Positions 26,824 to 35,678 of a stretch of 64,000 bases of DNA are shown piece by piece. A program made the translations under genes and the position numbers. The stretch comes from Catalinimonas niigatensis (GTDB taxonomy: Bacteria; Bacteroidota; Bacteroidia; Cytophagales; Cyclobacteriaceae), in contig NZ_CP119422.1 in assembly GCF_030506285.1 (NCBI RefSeq), positions 3,955,501 to 4,019,500 of the forward strand, written 5' to 3'. Within the stretch, counting starts at the first letter, position 1; each line of letters begins with the position of its first letter. The notes under the pieces are model-generated. The model worked only from the letters and a program-made list of their open reading frames with translations. It did no database searches and was not told the DNA's origin.

Positions 26824-28434
26824 ATGCACAATCTGGCGCTGGATAACCATTCTTTCAATGGGGTGAGCGAGGGTATTTTTTTAATATTCCTTAAAACAAC
26901 TAATTTAGAGAGATTCACAGCAATATTTTTTTTGCTTTATTTGAGCATCAACCTAAAGCACTATCGTTTGTCAGACACAACATCGTCATTTACGCTCATC
27001 AAAGCGGCCACTTTACTGGCAGGCCCCCTGGTATTCCTGATCATTTTAACCACCGTAGAGATAGAGGGGCTGAGTACAGGTGCCACCCAGGTTATTGCAT
27101 TAGCGCTCTGGATGGTAATCTGGTGGATGACCGAGGCTGTTCCTTTGCCGGTAACTGCGCTGCTGCCTTTAATTCTATTTCCGATACTGGATATTTTTTC
27201 TACCGCAGAGGCGGCTGCTCCATATGCCAGTCCCATTGTTTTCCTGTTCATGGGAGGCTTTCTGATTGCCCTGGCCATGGAAAAACGCAACCTGCATACA
27301 CGTATCGCACTTAATATAATTAGTGTTACAGGTACGCATGCCAATGGAATTATTTTAGGTTTTATGATGGCTACTGCTTTCCTCAGCATGTGGATATCCA
27401 ATACAGCTACGGCTGTCATGATGCTACCCATAGCCTTATCGGTTGTGGACTTGCTTCAGGATAGCAAAGAGGGAAGCCTTCCCAGTAAAGGCTATCGCAG
27501 GTTTGCTTTGAGTCTGATGCTGGGCATCGCTTATGCTGCCAATATTGGAGGCACTACTACCATCATCGGTACCCCACCCAATGTGGTTTTTTTAGGCTAT
27601 ATGCAGGAGTTCTATCAGCGGGATATGGAGTTTGGTCGCTGGCTGTTTATTGGTATTCCGGTTTGTATTACTTTACTGACGATCACTTATCTTCTGATGA
27701 CGAAGGTGCTTTTTCCTCATGGATTATCAAAGCTGGCAGGTTCTGATCATTTGATCAAGGATAAGCTGAGCGAACTAGGGCCTATGTCAAGAGCAGAACA
27801 ATTGGTGGCAGCCATCTTTTTTCTAACCGCGGCCTGCTGGATATTTCAGTCGAGCATCAACGATTTGTTGGGGGGCGATTATCTGGATAATACCATTGTG
27901 GCTATGGCTGGAGGTGTGCTGATGTTTATTACGCCGACAAGCTTAAAACGACAGGAGTTTGTCCTTGACTGGAAAAGTACCGAACGCCTGCCCTGGGGAA
28001 TACTGCTGCTGTTTGGGGGAGGGCTTTGCCTTGCCAAAGGTATGGAAAGCAGCGGTATCGTACAACTGGTAGGGGACAAGATCGCCGGGAGTAGCGAGAT
28101 TAGTTTATGGTTACTTCTGCTGTTGCTTACCACCTTTATGCTGTTCATGACTGAGCTCATGAGCAATGTCGCTTTAACGGTTATCTTTCTACCGGTAGTG
28201 TTAGGCATAGCAGATAGTTTGGGAGTCAACCCTTTGTATCTGGCCATACCGGTGACACTAGCGGCCAGTTGTGCTTTTATGATGCCGATTTCCACTCCGC
28301 CTAATGCAGTGGTTTTTTCCAGCGGTCACATCCGTATGTTTGATATGGTGAAAGCGGGCTTCTTTCTCAATCTGATTTCCATACTTGTATTGCTACTGGT
28401 TGGGCTGACTTTGGTGAGATGGGTATACGGGTAA
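26824..28434 (+). CDS. DASS/SLC13-family sodium-coupled anion transporter
   Basis: A polytopic inner-membrane protein of up to 536 residues with about 11-12 hydrophobic segments. Both family hallmark Ser-Asn motifs are visible: WISNTATAVMMLPIA in the first half and MSNVALTVIFLPVV in the second, each followed by a Thr-Pro-Pro-Asn hairpin (GTPPNVVFLGY and STPPNAVVFSSG). Members import dicarboxylates, citrate or sulfate with sodium. The substrate here is not determined; a C4-dicarboxylate is the commonest case. The N-terminal ~48 residues before LSDTTSSF are atypical, and a TTG start at 26968 would give a protein of normal length, so the start is uncertain. Confidence 0.9.
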   Translation: MHNLALDNHSFNGVSEGIFLIFLKTTNLERFTAIFFLLYLSINLKHYRLSDTTSSFTLIKAATLLAGPLVFLIILTTVEIEGLSTGATQVIALALWMVIWWMTEAVPLPVTALLPLILFPILDIFSTAEAAAPYASPIVFLFMGGFLIALAMEKRNLHTRIALNIISVTGTHANGIILGFMMATAFLSMWISNTATAVMMLPIALSVVDLLQDSKEGSLPSKGYRRFALSLMLGIAYAANIGGTTTIIGTPPNVVFLGYMQEFYQRDMEFGRWLFIGIPVCITLLTITYLLMTKVLFPHGLSKLAGSDHLIKDKLSELGPMSRAEQLVAAIFFLTAACWIFQSSINDLLGGDYLDNTIVAMAGGVLMFITPTSLKRQEFVLDWKSTERLPWGILLLFGGGLCLAKGMESSGIVQLVGDKIAGSSEISLWLLLLLLTTFMLFMTELMSNVALTVIFLPVVLGIADSLGVNPLYLAIPVTLAASCAFMMPISTPPNAVVFSSGHIRMFDMVKAGFFLNLISILVLLLVGLTLVRWVYG

Positions 28435-28532
28435 CCAATTCAATATTTAAAGTTAAATGTTGCGAGTTTGAGTAAGATCGATGAGCCTTCAACCTGTTAA
28501 CTGATTTTTTGCTTATTCACTTAAAACAAAAA

Positions 28533-29102
28533 TCACCGCTTCTTCTTTTCTACGGTTTCCTGCAATTCCTGGTACCACTCACGACCGTATTTACGCACCA
28601 GTGCATCTTTGACAAACTTATAGATAGGTACACTCAGGGATTGGCCTAAGCTACAGGCAGGATTGCAGATATGCCAGCGATGATAGTTGAGGGCATCATA
28701 ATGATCGTATTTGGTGATTCGGATAGGGTATAGGTGACAGGAAACCGGTTTGCGGAAAGTCGTACGCCCGGCTTTGTAGGCGTTTTCTATACCGCATTGA
28801 AGCTTTCCATCTTTAGTACGTACCGCGTAGGCGCACTCTTTCCCTTTGATCACGGGCGTAGCGTATTCCCCTTCAGGATCTTTGCCATACTTACCATATT
28901 TTTCAATCTCTTTCCTTCCTTCTTCCGACAGGAAATCCTCAATGTCTACATAGATCATCTCCAGTATCTCCAACTCTTCATCTTCCAACGGAGCGCCATA
29001 TTCGCCTTCTTCGCAGCAGGCCCCCTTGCACTTCTCCAGATCACAAACAAACTGGTTCTCCACAATATCATCACTCATTACCGCATTTCCGACAGTTATC
29101 AT
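28533..29102 (-). CDS. DUF3109 family cysteine-rich protein
   Basis: A 189-residue cytoplasmic protein matching DUF3109. It has at least eight conserved-looking cysteines arranged as [11 protein letters not shown] near the N-terminus, CAY and QCG in the middle, then SCHLYPIR and HICNPAC towards the C-terminus, consistent with a metal or iron-sulfur site like that of the related YkgJ-type proteins. The function is unknown. It is 65 bases downstream of the amidohydrolase gene on the same strand and could be co-transcribed with it. Confidence 0.88.
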   Translation of the reverse strand: MITVGNAVMSDDIVENQFVCDLEKCKGACCEEGEYGAPLEDEELEILEMIYVDIEDFLSEEGRKEIEKYGKYGKDPEGEYATPVIKGKECAYAVRTKDGKLQCGIENAYKAGRTTFRKPVSCHLYPIRITKYDHYDALNYHRWHICNPACSLGQSLSVPIYKFVKDALVRKYGREWYQELQETVEKKKR

Positions 29103-29167
29103 ATAGGCTTTCTCTTAAAGTTTAGGATACAAATTTCAGGCATAACTAAGCCTGTTAAAATAAAGTT

Positions 29168-30865
29168 TCAGCGACTGCTGACAGCAGATTCTTCTTTATC
29201 CTGCTGATAGCCAGGTCCTTTTACAAACATGCCTGGCGTGGCTCCGGTGTGTTCTCCTTCATTCAGCACCTGTGTACCATTGACAAAGACATGGGCTACA
29301 CCTACGGCATACTGATGAGGTTCTTCAAAAGTGGCTTTGTCCGCAATCGTTTCAGGATCGAATACTACCACATCTGCATAATAGCCGGGAGCCAACTTAC
29401 CACGCTCTTCAATTTTAAGCTTTTGGGCAGAAAGGTAAGTTAGTTTGTGGATGGCTTCTTCCAGGGAGATGACTTTTTCATCGCGTACGTATTTTCCCAG
29501 AAGCCGGGCAAAATTTCCGTAGGTGCGGGGATGGGTACTACTTTCCAGATTTTTTCCTTCGGCAGCAATGGAGCGGGCATCAGAGCCGAAAGTCATGTAG
29601 GGAAGCTGCATCTGCTTTTTTACATTGTCTTCATTCATCAGAAAATAGACTGTACCGATGTCAGTACCATTCTGTACCACCAGGTCAATGATGGTTTCAG
29701 CAGCGCTCGTACCTCGCATGTTACTGATTTCACCTACCGTTTTGCCAGTCAGGTACTTCAGCGAGTCTTCTTTAAACTCTACCAGCAGGATGTTATCCGG
29801 ATCACCGGCAGCCACCAGAAAGTTTTCCCAGTCTTTGGAGGCATGCTGCATCTCCTTAATTACTTGAGACTTGATTTTAGGATCTTTCAATCTTTTGATC
29901 CATTCCTCAGTGCCGCCTTCCTGCACCCAGGGAGGCATAGTAGCATCCAAGCCAGTGGAGGCCGCTACGTAATTGTACATATTGGCCGTCACTTTTTCAC
30001 CATTGGCATTGACAGAATCTATCATGCGCAGTACCTGATCCAGCTTATGCCAGTTGTTTCGTCCGGCGGCTTTCAGATGATAAATTTCAGCGTCAATATC
30101 CGCTTCCTCGGAGATGGTCATCAACTCCTGTACGGCTTCAATGAAAGAGTCACCTTCGCTGCGCAGATGAGAGATATATTTGCCATCGTACTCTGCGGCT
30201 GCCTTCGCCAGCGCAATGAGTTCATCGGTATCCGCATAGAAAGCAGGAGCGTAAATCAAAGAAGAACCCAGACCCAAGGCGCCTTCTTTCATCGCTTGCC
30301 TCACCAGTTCCTGCATGCGTTTCAGTTCTTCTTCACTGGGAGCACGATCTTCGTAGCCTAATTCGTGTACACGAATGGTCGTAGCGCCTACAAAAGAAGC
30401 CACATTGGGAGCAATGCCTTTGTCTGCCATATATTCCAAAGCCTCGCCAAAAGTTGTCCACTGAATCTGATTGTTATTTTGCCTTGCATATTCACTCACT
30501 GGACCAAGAGAGGAACCTTCACCAAACACTTCCAGCGTCACCCCCTGCTTGATGCCACTCATGGAACGCCCATCTTCCAGCAGAGGATTGGCCGCCCAAC
30601 TCAGCATATTGATAAAGCCGGGACTGACAGCCATGCCTTGTACATCAATCACTGTATCGGCTTCATAAGAGCCAATGTCACCTACTGCGGCTATTTTTTG
30701 TCCTGTAATTGCCACCTCTCCCTGAACAGGCGTTTCACCGCTGCCATCGTAGATCATGCCATTGGTAAGTACAACATCATACCTATGCTCGGGCTGGGGT
30801 TTAGCGCAAGCAAAGACTATCAGGAAAGGAATAAGAACCAGAAATTGGTAAAGCATAGTTTTCAT
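29168..30865 (-). CDS. D-aminoacylase-family amidohydrolase lipoprotein lacking the HxH motif
   Basis: A 565-residue lipoprotein (lipobox VFAC, Cys20) of the N-acyl-D-amino-acid deacylase group of amidohydrolases. The small beta-sandwich, TIM-barrel and downstream motifs are present: ISHLRSEG with a His, AEIYHLKAAG with a His, and TFGSDARS with the catalytic Asp. However, the strand-1 metal-binding HxH of the family, expected at 88 and 90 after PGFI, reads NMLSW, so both histidines are missing. Compare the paralogue at 44412-45974, which has DTHAH. It may use one metal only, have a different activity or be inactive. Located in the periplasm or at a membrane surface. Confidence 0.85.
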   Translation of the reverse strand: MKTMLYQFLVLIPFLIVFACAKPQPEHRYDVVLTNGMIYDGSGETPVQGEVAITGQKIAAVGDIGSYEADTVIDVQGMAVSPGFINMLSWAANPLLEDGRSMSGIKQGVTLEVFGEGSSLGPVSEYARQNNNQIQWTTFGEALEYMADKGIAPNVASFVGATTIRVHELGYEDRAPSEEELKRMQELVRQAMKEGALGLGSSLIYAPAFYADTDELIALAKAAAEYDGKYISHLRSEGDSFIEAVQELMTISEEADIDAEIYHLKAAGRNNWHKLDQVLRMIDSVNANGEKVTANMYNYVAASTGLDATMPPWVQEGGTEEWIKRLKDPKIKSQVIKEMQHASKDWENFLVAAGDPDNILLVEFKEDSLKYLTGKTVGEISNMRGTSAAETIIDLVVQNGTDIGTVYFLMNEDNVKKQMQLPYMTFGSDARSIAAEGKNLESSTHPRTYGNFARLLGKYVRDEKVISLEEAIHKLTYLSAQKLKIEERGKLAPGYYADVVVFDPETIADKATFEEPHQYAVGVAHVFVNGTQVLNEGEHTGATPGMFVKGPGYQQDKEESAVSSR

Positions 30866-30956
30866 CTTATCTGCAATGTAAACTTAAGGAGGATAGGATA
30901 AAAGTAATTGTCAAGGAAGTAAAGCGCAGAAGATTTACGATATCCTACAAAAGCGG

Positions 30957-30987
30957 TTGATAGAAGTAAATGCTCCTCTTATCTTTG
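30957..30987 (+). promoter_or_regulatory. Bacteroidota-type promoter upstream of the MscS gene
   Basis: TTG at 30957-30959 is followed after exactly 20 bases by TATCTTTG (30980-30987). This is a full match to the Bacteroidota consensus and points at the mechanosensitive channel gene, leaving a leader of about 110 bases in which no gene is seen. Confidence 0.6.
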
Positions 30988-31102
30988 CCAGAAATGCAGA
31001 CAAGCTTATGCGTAGCGCAATGGAATTAGACGATAAAATCAATCCTTAAACTAATTCCATGTAAGCTGCCATCATAATCGCCTCATAAAATATGCCTAAC
31101 CT

Positions 31103-32191
31103 ATGCAAGAGTTTTTAGAAAAAACCTACTACGGAAATACTGTACAGCAATATCTCATTGCAGCAGCAATTATTCTTATAGGCCTGATCCTGGTGAGAAT
31201 TGTCAATTATATCATTGATCACAGGCTTAAAAAACTCACGCAGGCCACCGACAATGTAGTAGATGATTATGTAATTGAGAGTGTAGACCGCTTTGGGATT
31301 CCTGTCTTACATTTCCTCGTGATATATCTGGGTATCAAAAGCCTGAACCTATCAGCGCAGGCAGCAGAAATTCTCAGGATAGCCACTTTGGTTTTTGTCA
31401 CCTTTTTCGCAGTCCGCTTTATTTCTACTACTTTCTTGACGCTGGTGAAATCCTATGTCCGTAGGCAGGAAAACGGTGAGGAGAAGGTGAAGCAACTGGG
31501 GGGTGTAATGCTCATTATCAATGCTTTTGTATGGATCATAGGCATACTGGTGCTGCTCGACAATATGGGGATAAATGTGACAGCCATGATTGCTGGTTTG
31601 GGCATAGGAGGTATTGCCATTGCCCTGGCTGCGCAGAATATTCTGGGTGATTTATTCAACTATTTCGTCATCTTCTTTGACCGCCCTTTTGAGATCGGCG
31701 ATTTCATTATTATCGATGATAAAATGGGCGTGATAGAATACATTGGGATCAAAACGACGCGCGTCAAAAGCCTGACGGGTGAGCAACTCGTTTTTTCCAA
31801 TAGTGACCTGACCAGCTCGCGGATTCACAATTACAAGCGGATGCAGCGGCGGAGGATCGTGTTTAAGATTGGGGTGATTTATCAAACATCTCTGGAACAA
31901 GTCAAAGAAATCCCTGCGGTATTGCGGGCAGCAGTGGAGTCACAGAAGGAGCTTACGCAATTTGACAGGGCTCATTTTCAGGCCTATGGAGAGTCAAGCC
32001 TGGATTTTGAAGTAGTATATTTTGTGCTGAGTGCAGATTATAACCAGTACATGGATGTACAACAAGCCATTAATCTCTATATTTTTGAGGAGTTTGAGAA
32101 GATGGGCGTTGAATTTGCATACCCTACCCGCACATTGTTTGTCAATGGACAGGAAAGTGACAAGGAAAATGAGTCAGCCGATCAGGCGTAA
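31103..32191 (+). CDS. MscS-family mechanosensitive ion channel
   Basis: A 362-residue inner-membrane protein with about four hydrophobic segments in residues 15-185. The third, Gly/Ala-rich one (MIAGLGIGGIAIALAAQNIL) is the pore-lining helix of the MscS family. It is followed by the cytoplasmic beta domain (FFDRPFEIGDFIIIDDKMG, then VEYIGIKTTRVKSLTGEQ) and the alpha/beta vestibule. Such channels open under membrane tension and release solutes on osmotic downshock. The C-terminus ends in a charged tail. It has its own promoter-like sequence; neighbours suggest no partner. Confidence 0.93.
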   Translation: MQEFLEKTYYGNTVQQYLIAAAIILIGLILVRIVNYIIDHRLKKLTQATDNVVDDYVIESVDRFGIPVLHFLVIYLGIKSLNLSAQAAEILRIATLVFVTFFAVRFISTTFLTLVKSYVRRQENGEEKVKQLGGVMLIINAFVWIIGILVLLDNMGINVTAMIAGLGIGGIAIALAAQNILGDLFNYFVIFFDRPFEIGDFIIIDDKMGVIEYIGIKTTRVKSLTGEQLVFSNSDLTSSRIHNYKRMQRRRIVFKIGVIYQTSLEQVKEIPAVLRAAVESQKELTQFDRAHFQAYGESSLDFEVVYFVLSADYNQYMDVQQAINLYIFEEFEKMGVEFAYPTRTLFVNGQESDKENESADQA

Positions 32192-32323
32192 TAATCATCT
32201 TTTTAAACCGTTCTCAACAAAAACGTAAAATTTTTTTTAGCATATTTATTTTCAGGCTCGGGAGTAGAAAGTATAACACTTGGTTCTAGCTTTCGGGAAG
32301 CAGCAACATATAACCCCTAATCT

Positions 32324-33805
32324 ATGCTCACACTACGCAAAAGTTTCCTTAGTATTGGTTCGCTCTTCTTTACTCTCATTACCTACGGACAAGTGGAAGA
32401 GATCACTTCCGCCCTACAAAAAAGTGAAATTGAAGCACATATCCGTTTTCTGGCCTCAGATGAGCTAAAAGGGAGGGATACGGGCTCTCCTGAGCTGGAT
32501 ATTGCCGCACGCTACATTGCCGCTCAACTGGATAGTTACGGCATACAAGCGGTTGAGGGAGCGGATGAATATTTCCAGTATGTACACTTACTTCAACAAA
32601 AACCTGCCAAGGAGGCAAGTCTGGTATATGGCAATCAATCTTTGTCTCTTTTGGAAGATCTGCTGGTTTTACAAGGCAAAGATGGGAACCTGATGGGAGA
32701 AGTGGTATATGTAAATTATGGCACCGAAGAAGATTTTGAAGGCAAAGATATAGAAGGGAAAATTGTAGTAGCAAGATCAGGCTTGCCTGGAGAAAACTCC
32801 GGAACAGGCTTTCTGGGCGCTGGTCAGGAGAAGCTACAAAGAGTAAGGCAAAAAGGAGGCACCGCCCTGATAGAACTTTACAGGTCCACGCAGATCCCCT
32901 GGAATTTGTTGGTTCGCTATCTGAACAGCGAGCAACTTACCCTGGGAAGTGAGGATACAGCCGCGCGTGCTGTCCCTTACCTTTTGCTCAATGATCCTGA
33001 GAATACCCATGTGCAGGCTTTAGAAACTTCAAATTCTGAAATAGAGATTTCCATATCCGGCAAAGAAGATAAACCCATCCTTTCCCGTAATGTAATCGGA
33101 GTGATAGAAGGCACTGATGCTAACCTAAAAGATGAGTATCTCCTTATCTCCGCCCATTACGATCATGTAGGCATGGAGGAAGGAACCAATCTACCGGATT
33201 CTATCTACAATGGGGCAAGGGATAATGCCGTAGGAGTGACTGCCCTGATCAGTGCTGCGCAGTATTTTGGACAGCATCCGCCCAAACGTTCAGTGCTCTT
33301 TCTGGCAGTTACTGCCGAAGAAAAAGGTTTGCTGGGCAGTCAGTGGTATGCCGAGCATCCCCTCATTCCTACCAATCAGGTGATTTTTAATCTGAATACA
33401 GACGGAGCAGGCTACAATGATACTACTGTGGTGACAGTCATTGGCCTGGGAAGAACCTCTGCCGATGAAGCTTTCCAGCAGGCGACACAGGCAGTAGGTC
33501 TGGAAGCCATCGCTGATCCGGTACCTGAACAAAACCTTTTTGACCGTTCGGACAATGTTAATTTTGCCAGGCAAGGCGTGCCAGCAGTTACTTTTGCTCC
33601 CGGTCTTACCGCCTTTGACGCAGAAATCATGAAATATTACCATCAGCTGGCTGATGAGGCGGGCAGCCTGAATTTTGATTATGTGGAAAAGCTGACCGAA
33701 GCTTTTGTGATCGCGGCCGATAAAATTGCCAATGCTGAACAAAAGCCATTCTGGAAAGAAGGAGATAAATATGAGTCAGCCGGAAAGGAGCTTTATGGAC
33801 GTTAG
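32324..33805 (+). CDS. Secreted M28-family zinc aminopeptidase with PA domain
   Basis: A 493-residue exported protein (signal peptide 1-22). An N-terminal domain is interrupted by a protease-associated (PA) insertion (about 120-190). The M28 catalytic domain carries the co-catalytic zinc ligands H278 and bridging D300, acid E332 with E333, D360, and the final His in YYHQLADE near the C-terminus. Family members remove N-terminal residues from peptides or dipeptides. All ligands appear present. The stop codon is immediately adjacent to that of the convergent beta-lactamase-like gene, with no intergenic base. Substrate unknown. Confidence 0.93.
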   Translation: MLTLRKSFLSIGSLFFTLITYGQVEEITSALQKSEIEAHIRFLASDELKGRDTGSPELDIAARYIAAQLDSYGIQAVEGADEYFQYVHLLQQKPAKEASLVYGNQSLSLLEDLLVLQGKDGNLMGEVVYVNYGTEEDFEGKDIEGKIVVARSGLPGENSGTGFLGAGQEKLQRVRQKGGTALIELYRSTQIPWNLLVRYLNSEQLTLGSEDTAARAVPYLLLNDPENTHVQALETSNSEIEISISGKEDKPILSRNVIGVIEGTDANLKDEYLLISAHYDHVGMEEGTNLPDSIYNGARDNAVGVTALISAAQYFGQHPPKRSVLFLAVTAEEKGLLGSQWYAEHPLIPTNQVIFNLNTDGAGYNDTTVVTVIGLGRTSADEAFQQATQAVGLEAIADPVPEQNLFDRSDNVNFARQGVPAVTFAPGLTAFDAEIMKYYHQLADEAGSLNFDYVEKLTEAFVIAADKIANAEQKPFWKEGDKYESAGKELYGR

Positions 33806-34711
33806 TCAGGGGTGCATATATTCATAGATCATTTTAGAAACCGTAGCCAGCGTTTCTACACCTGCGTCTTCATCAGCCAGGTTTTTGGAAAGCAGCACCA
33901 GCACATATTTGCGTCCATCCGGCAGGAAGACGATGCCCGAATCATGATGCACGCCGGTGATCCAGCCGGTCTTATGCGCTACTTTTACGCCATTTGGTAA
34001 TTGAGCAGGAATGATCTCATTGAATTTCTGATCCAGTAGTATGTCTATCATTTCCTGGCTGGCTTCCTTACTCACTGCTTCTCCCCGGGCAATGACTTCA
34101 AACATCAGCATTAAATCATATGCGGTGGTCGTATTACTAAGGCCCTGCTGGTAAGCTTTGGTATCTTCCACGCCACGCAGCACCTGAATGTCGTTGGCGC
34201 CCAGGTCCCGCATGCTTTGGGTCGTGTTTTGTGCGCCCACCAGTTCAATCACAATATTGGTGGCCAGATTACTGCTGGCGATGATCATGTTGTAAGTGAG
34301 ATCGCGTATGCTTTGCCTTTCACCCACCTGCTCATAAAGCAAACTGTAGGAATCATCTTCCGGGTTTAGCGAATATAAGCTGCTGTCTACAATGCTTTTG
34401 AATTCGTTTTTGACGGTCAATGAATCATCCAGGCTGAAGATACCGGCTTGGGCCTGCTTATAGACTTCCAGCAAAACGGGCGTTTTCATGGTGCTGGCGG
34501 CATGAAAACTTTCTTTGGCATTGATCAGCAACTCTTCTTCCGGCTCCTGCAGATTTTTGAAAGCCACAGCAAAATTTCCTTCCGTTTTGGCCAGTTCCGC
34601 TTCTATGTCGGCTTGTAATTGGGCAATAGTTTTTTCCTGGGGAGTGGAAGAATTACAAGAGATCAATACTACAGAAAGTAAGAGAGAGATGAAGTAAAAG
34701 AATTTTTGCAT
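33806..34711 (-). CDS. Class A beta-lactamase-like serine hydrolase lipoprotein
   Basis: A 301-residue lipoprotein starting at ATG 34711 (lipobox LISC, Cys19). It carries the class A motifs: S73-T-M-K76, an SxN motif as SSN (IASSNLATN), the E166-like glutamate in RGVEDTKAYQ, and HKTG followed by WITG. This motif set is consistent with a working beta-lactamase, but many chromosomal Bacteroidota members have untested activity and could be esterases or carboxypeptidases. A longer frame starts upstream at 34822, but it would bury the lipoprotein signal. Convergent with the M28 gene, stop to stop without a gap. Confidence 0.87.
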   Translation of the reverse strand: MQKFFYFISLLLSVVLISCNSSTPQEKTIAQLQADIEAELAKTEGNFAVAFKNLQEPEEELLINAKESFHAASTMKTPVLLEVYKQAQAGIFSLDDSLTVKNEFKSIVDSSLYSLNPEDDSYSLLYEQVGERQSIRDLTYNMIIASSNLATNIVIELVGAQNTTQSMRDLGANDIQVLRGVEDTKAYQQGLSNTTTAYDLMLMFEVIARGEAVSKEASQEMIDILLDQKFNEIIPAQLPNGVKVAHKTGWITGVHHDSGIVFLPDGRKYVLVLLSKNLADEDAGVETLATVSKMIYEYMHP

Positions 34712-34964
34712 AACAGTGAGGATGATTAAAAAAGCAATATGCCGGATTCTGACGAGAAAATCATTTTTACAGAGGCAGATAAAAAAGAAGTTTTGCACAT
34801 GACAAAACTTCAATGACCCCATAAAATCAATATTCTTGTATTAACACGGATTCAGCATTTTGTTGAAAAAGAGGATAACAGCCACCCTTATGTACCATCG
34901 GTTGTAAGCAAAGCGATGAATTATTATGCTATCTCAAAGCAAAAATTTTCGGTAACTTGAGGCG

Positions 34965-35678
34965 GTGAGAGATTATTTGATTTTTGTTGATACAGAGACT
35001 TCTGGTATACCCAAAAACTGGAAGGCTCCCTATTCCGATGATACCCAATGGCCTCATGTGGTACAACTGGCATGGGTGATTTATGATCAGGAAGGGAAGT
35101 TGCTCAAAGAAGAAAACTACTACATCAACGACAATGACTTTAAGATCAGCAAGGCTTCGCAGGAAGTGCATGGGATTAGTCAGGAGTATTTGCTGGAGCA
35201 TGGGCATAGCCGACTTGGAGTGATGAAGCATTTACAAAAGGATTTGGAACATTTTCAGCCGCTGCTCATTGCCCATTATGTGAAACTGGATTTTCATATG
35301 CTAAGCGCGGAGTTTTACAGAACACAATTGGAGAATCCGCTGTCAGCACTACCTGCTTTTTGTACGATGAAAGCAACTGAAGACTATATCCGCTATCCGA
35401 ACAGAAAATATCTAAGTTTGGGAGAATTGTACAAAAGGCTTTTTCAGGAGCCTCTTCCGCAGCCGCACAATGCGCTGACCGATGCACAGGCTACGGCCGC
35501 CTGCTTTTTCGCCATGAAGGACAAGGGAGATATTAATAGGCAAGTCATTGAAAGACAACAGAAGCAGCATGCTGAAGATCATTTGGAAGACTCATCAAAA
35601 AGCAAAAGCTATCTTTACATCATCTTAACCTTAGCGGTATTGTTTTTCCTGCTACTAATTTTTTTCGGCTATGAGTGA
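34965..35678 (+). CDS. DEDDh 3'-5' exonuclease with C-terminal membrane anchor
   Basis: A 237-residue DnaQ-like exonuclease with a GTG start. Catalytic acidic residues are D9 and E11 (FVDTETSG), D109 (HYVKLDFHML) and H168/D173 (PHNALTDAQAT), so the DEDDh set is complete. Residues 1-190 form the exonuclease domain; after a charged linker, residues ~216-235 are a strong transmembrane helix (LYIILTLAVLFFLLLIFFGY), which suggests attachment to the inner membrane facing the cytoplasm. It overlaps the next gene by 8 bases, so translation is coupled. Exonuclease genes beside a cNMP/CBS/DUF294 gene are recurrent in Gram-negative bacteria, often with an acetate symporter that is missing here. Confidence 0.88.
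   Translation: MRDYLIFVDTETSGIPKNWKAPYSDDTQWPHVVQLAWVIYDQEGKLLKEENYYINDNDFKISKASQEVHGISQEYLLEHGHSRLGVMKHLQKDLEHFQPLLIAHYVKLDFHMLSAEFYRTQLENPLSALPAFCTMKATEDYIRYPNRKYLSLGELYKRLFQEPLPQPHNALTDAQATAACFFAMKDKGDINRQVIERQQKQHAEDHLEDSSKSKSYLYIILTLAVLFFLLLIFFGYE

Noticed and set aside
29447-30361. 304-codon open frame on the plus strand, antisense to the HxH-less amidohydrolase
   Set aside because: It has no recognisable domain and lies entirely within a clearly coding gene on the other strand.
32324-33805. Missing last zinc ligand in the M28 peptidase (SDN instead of SDH)
   Set aside because: The fifth ligand in this fold is the later His (YYHQLADE), which is present, so the metal site looks complete.
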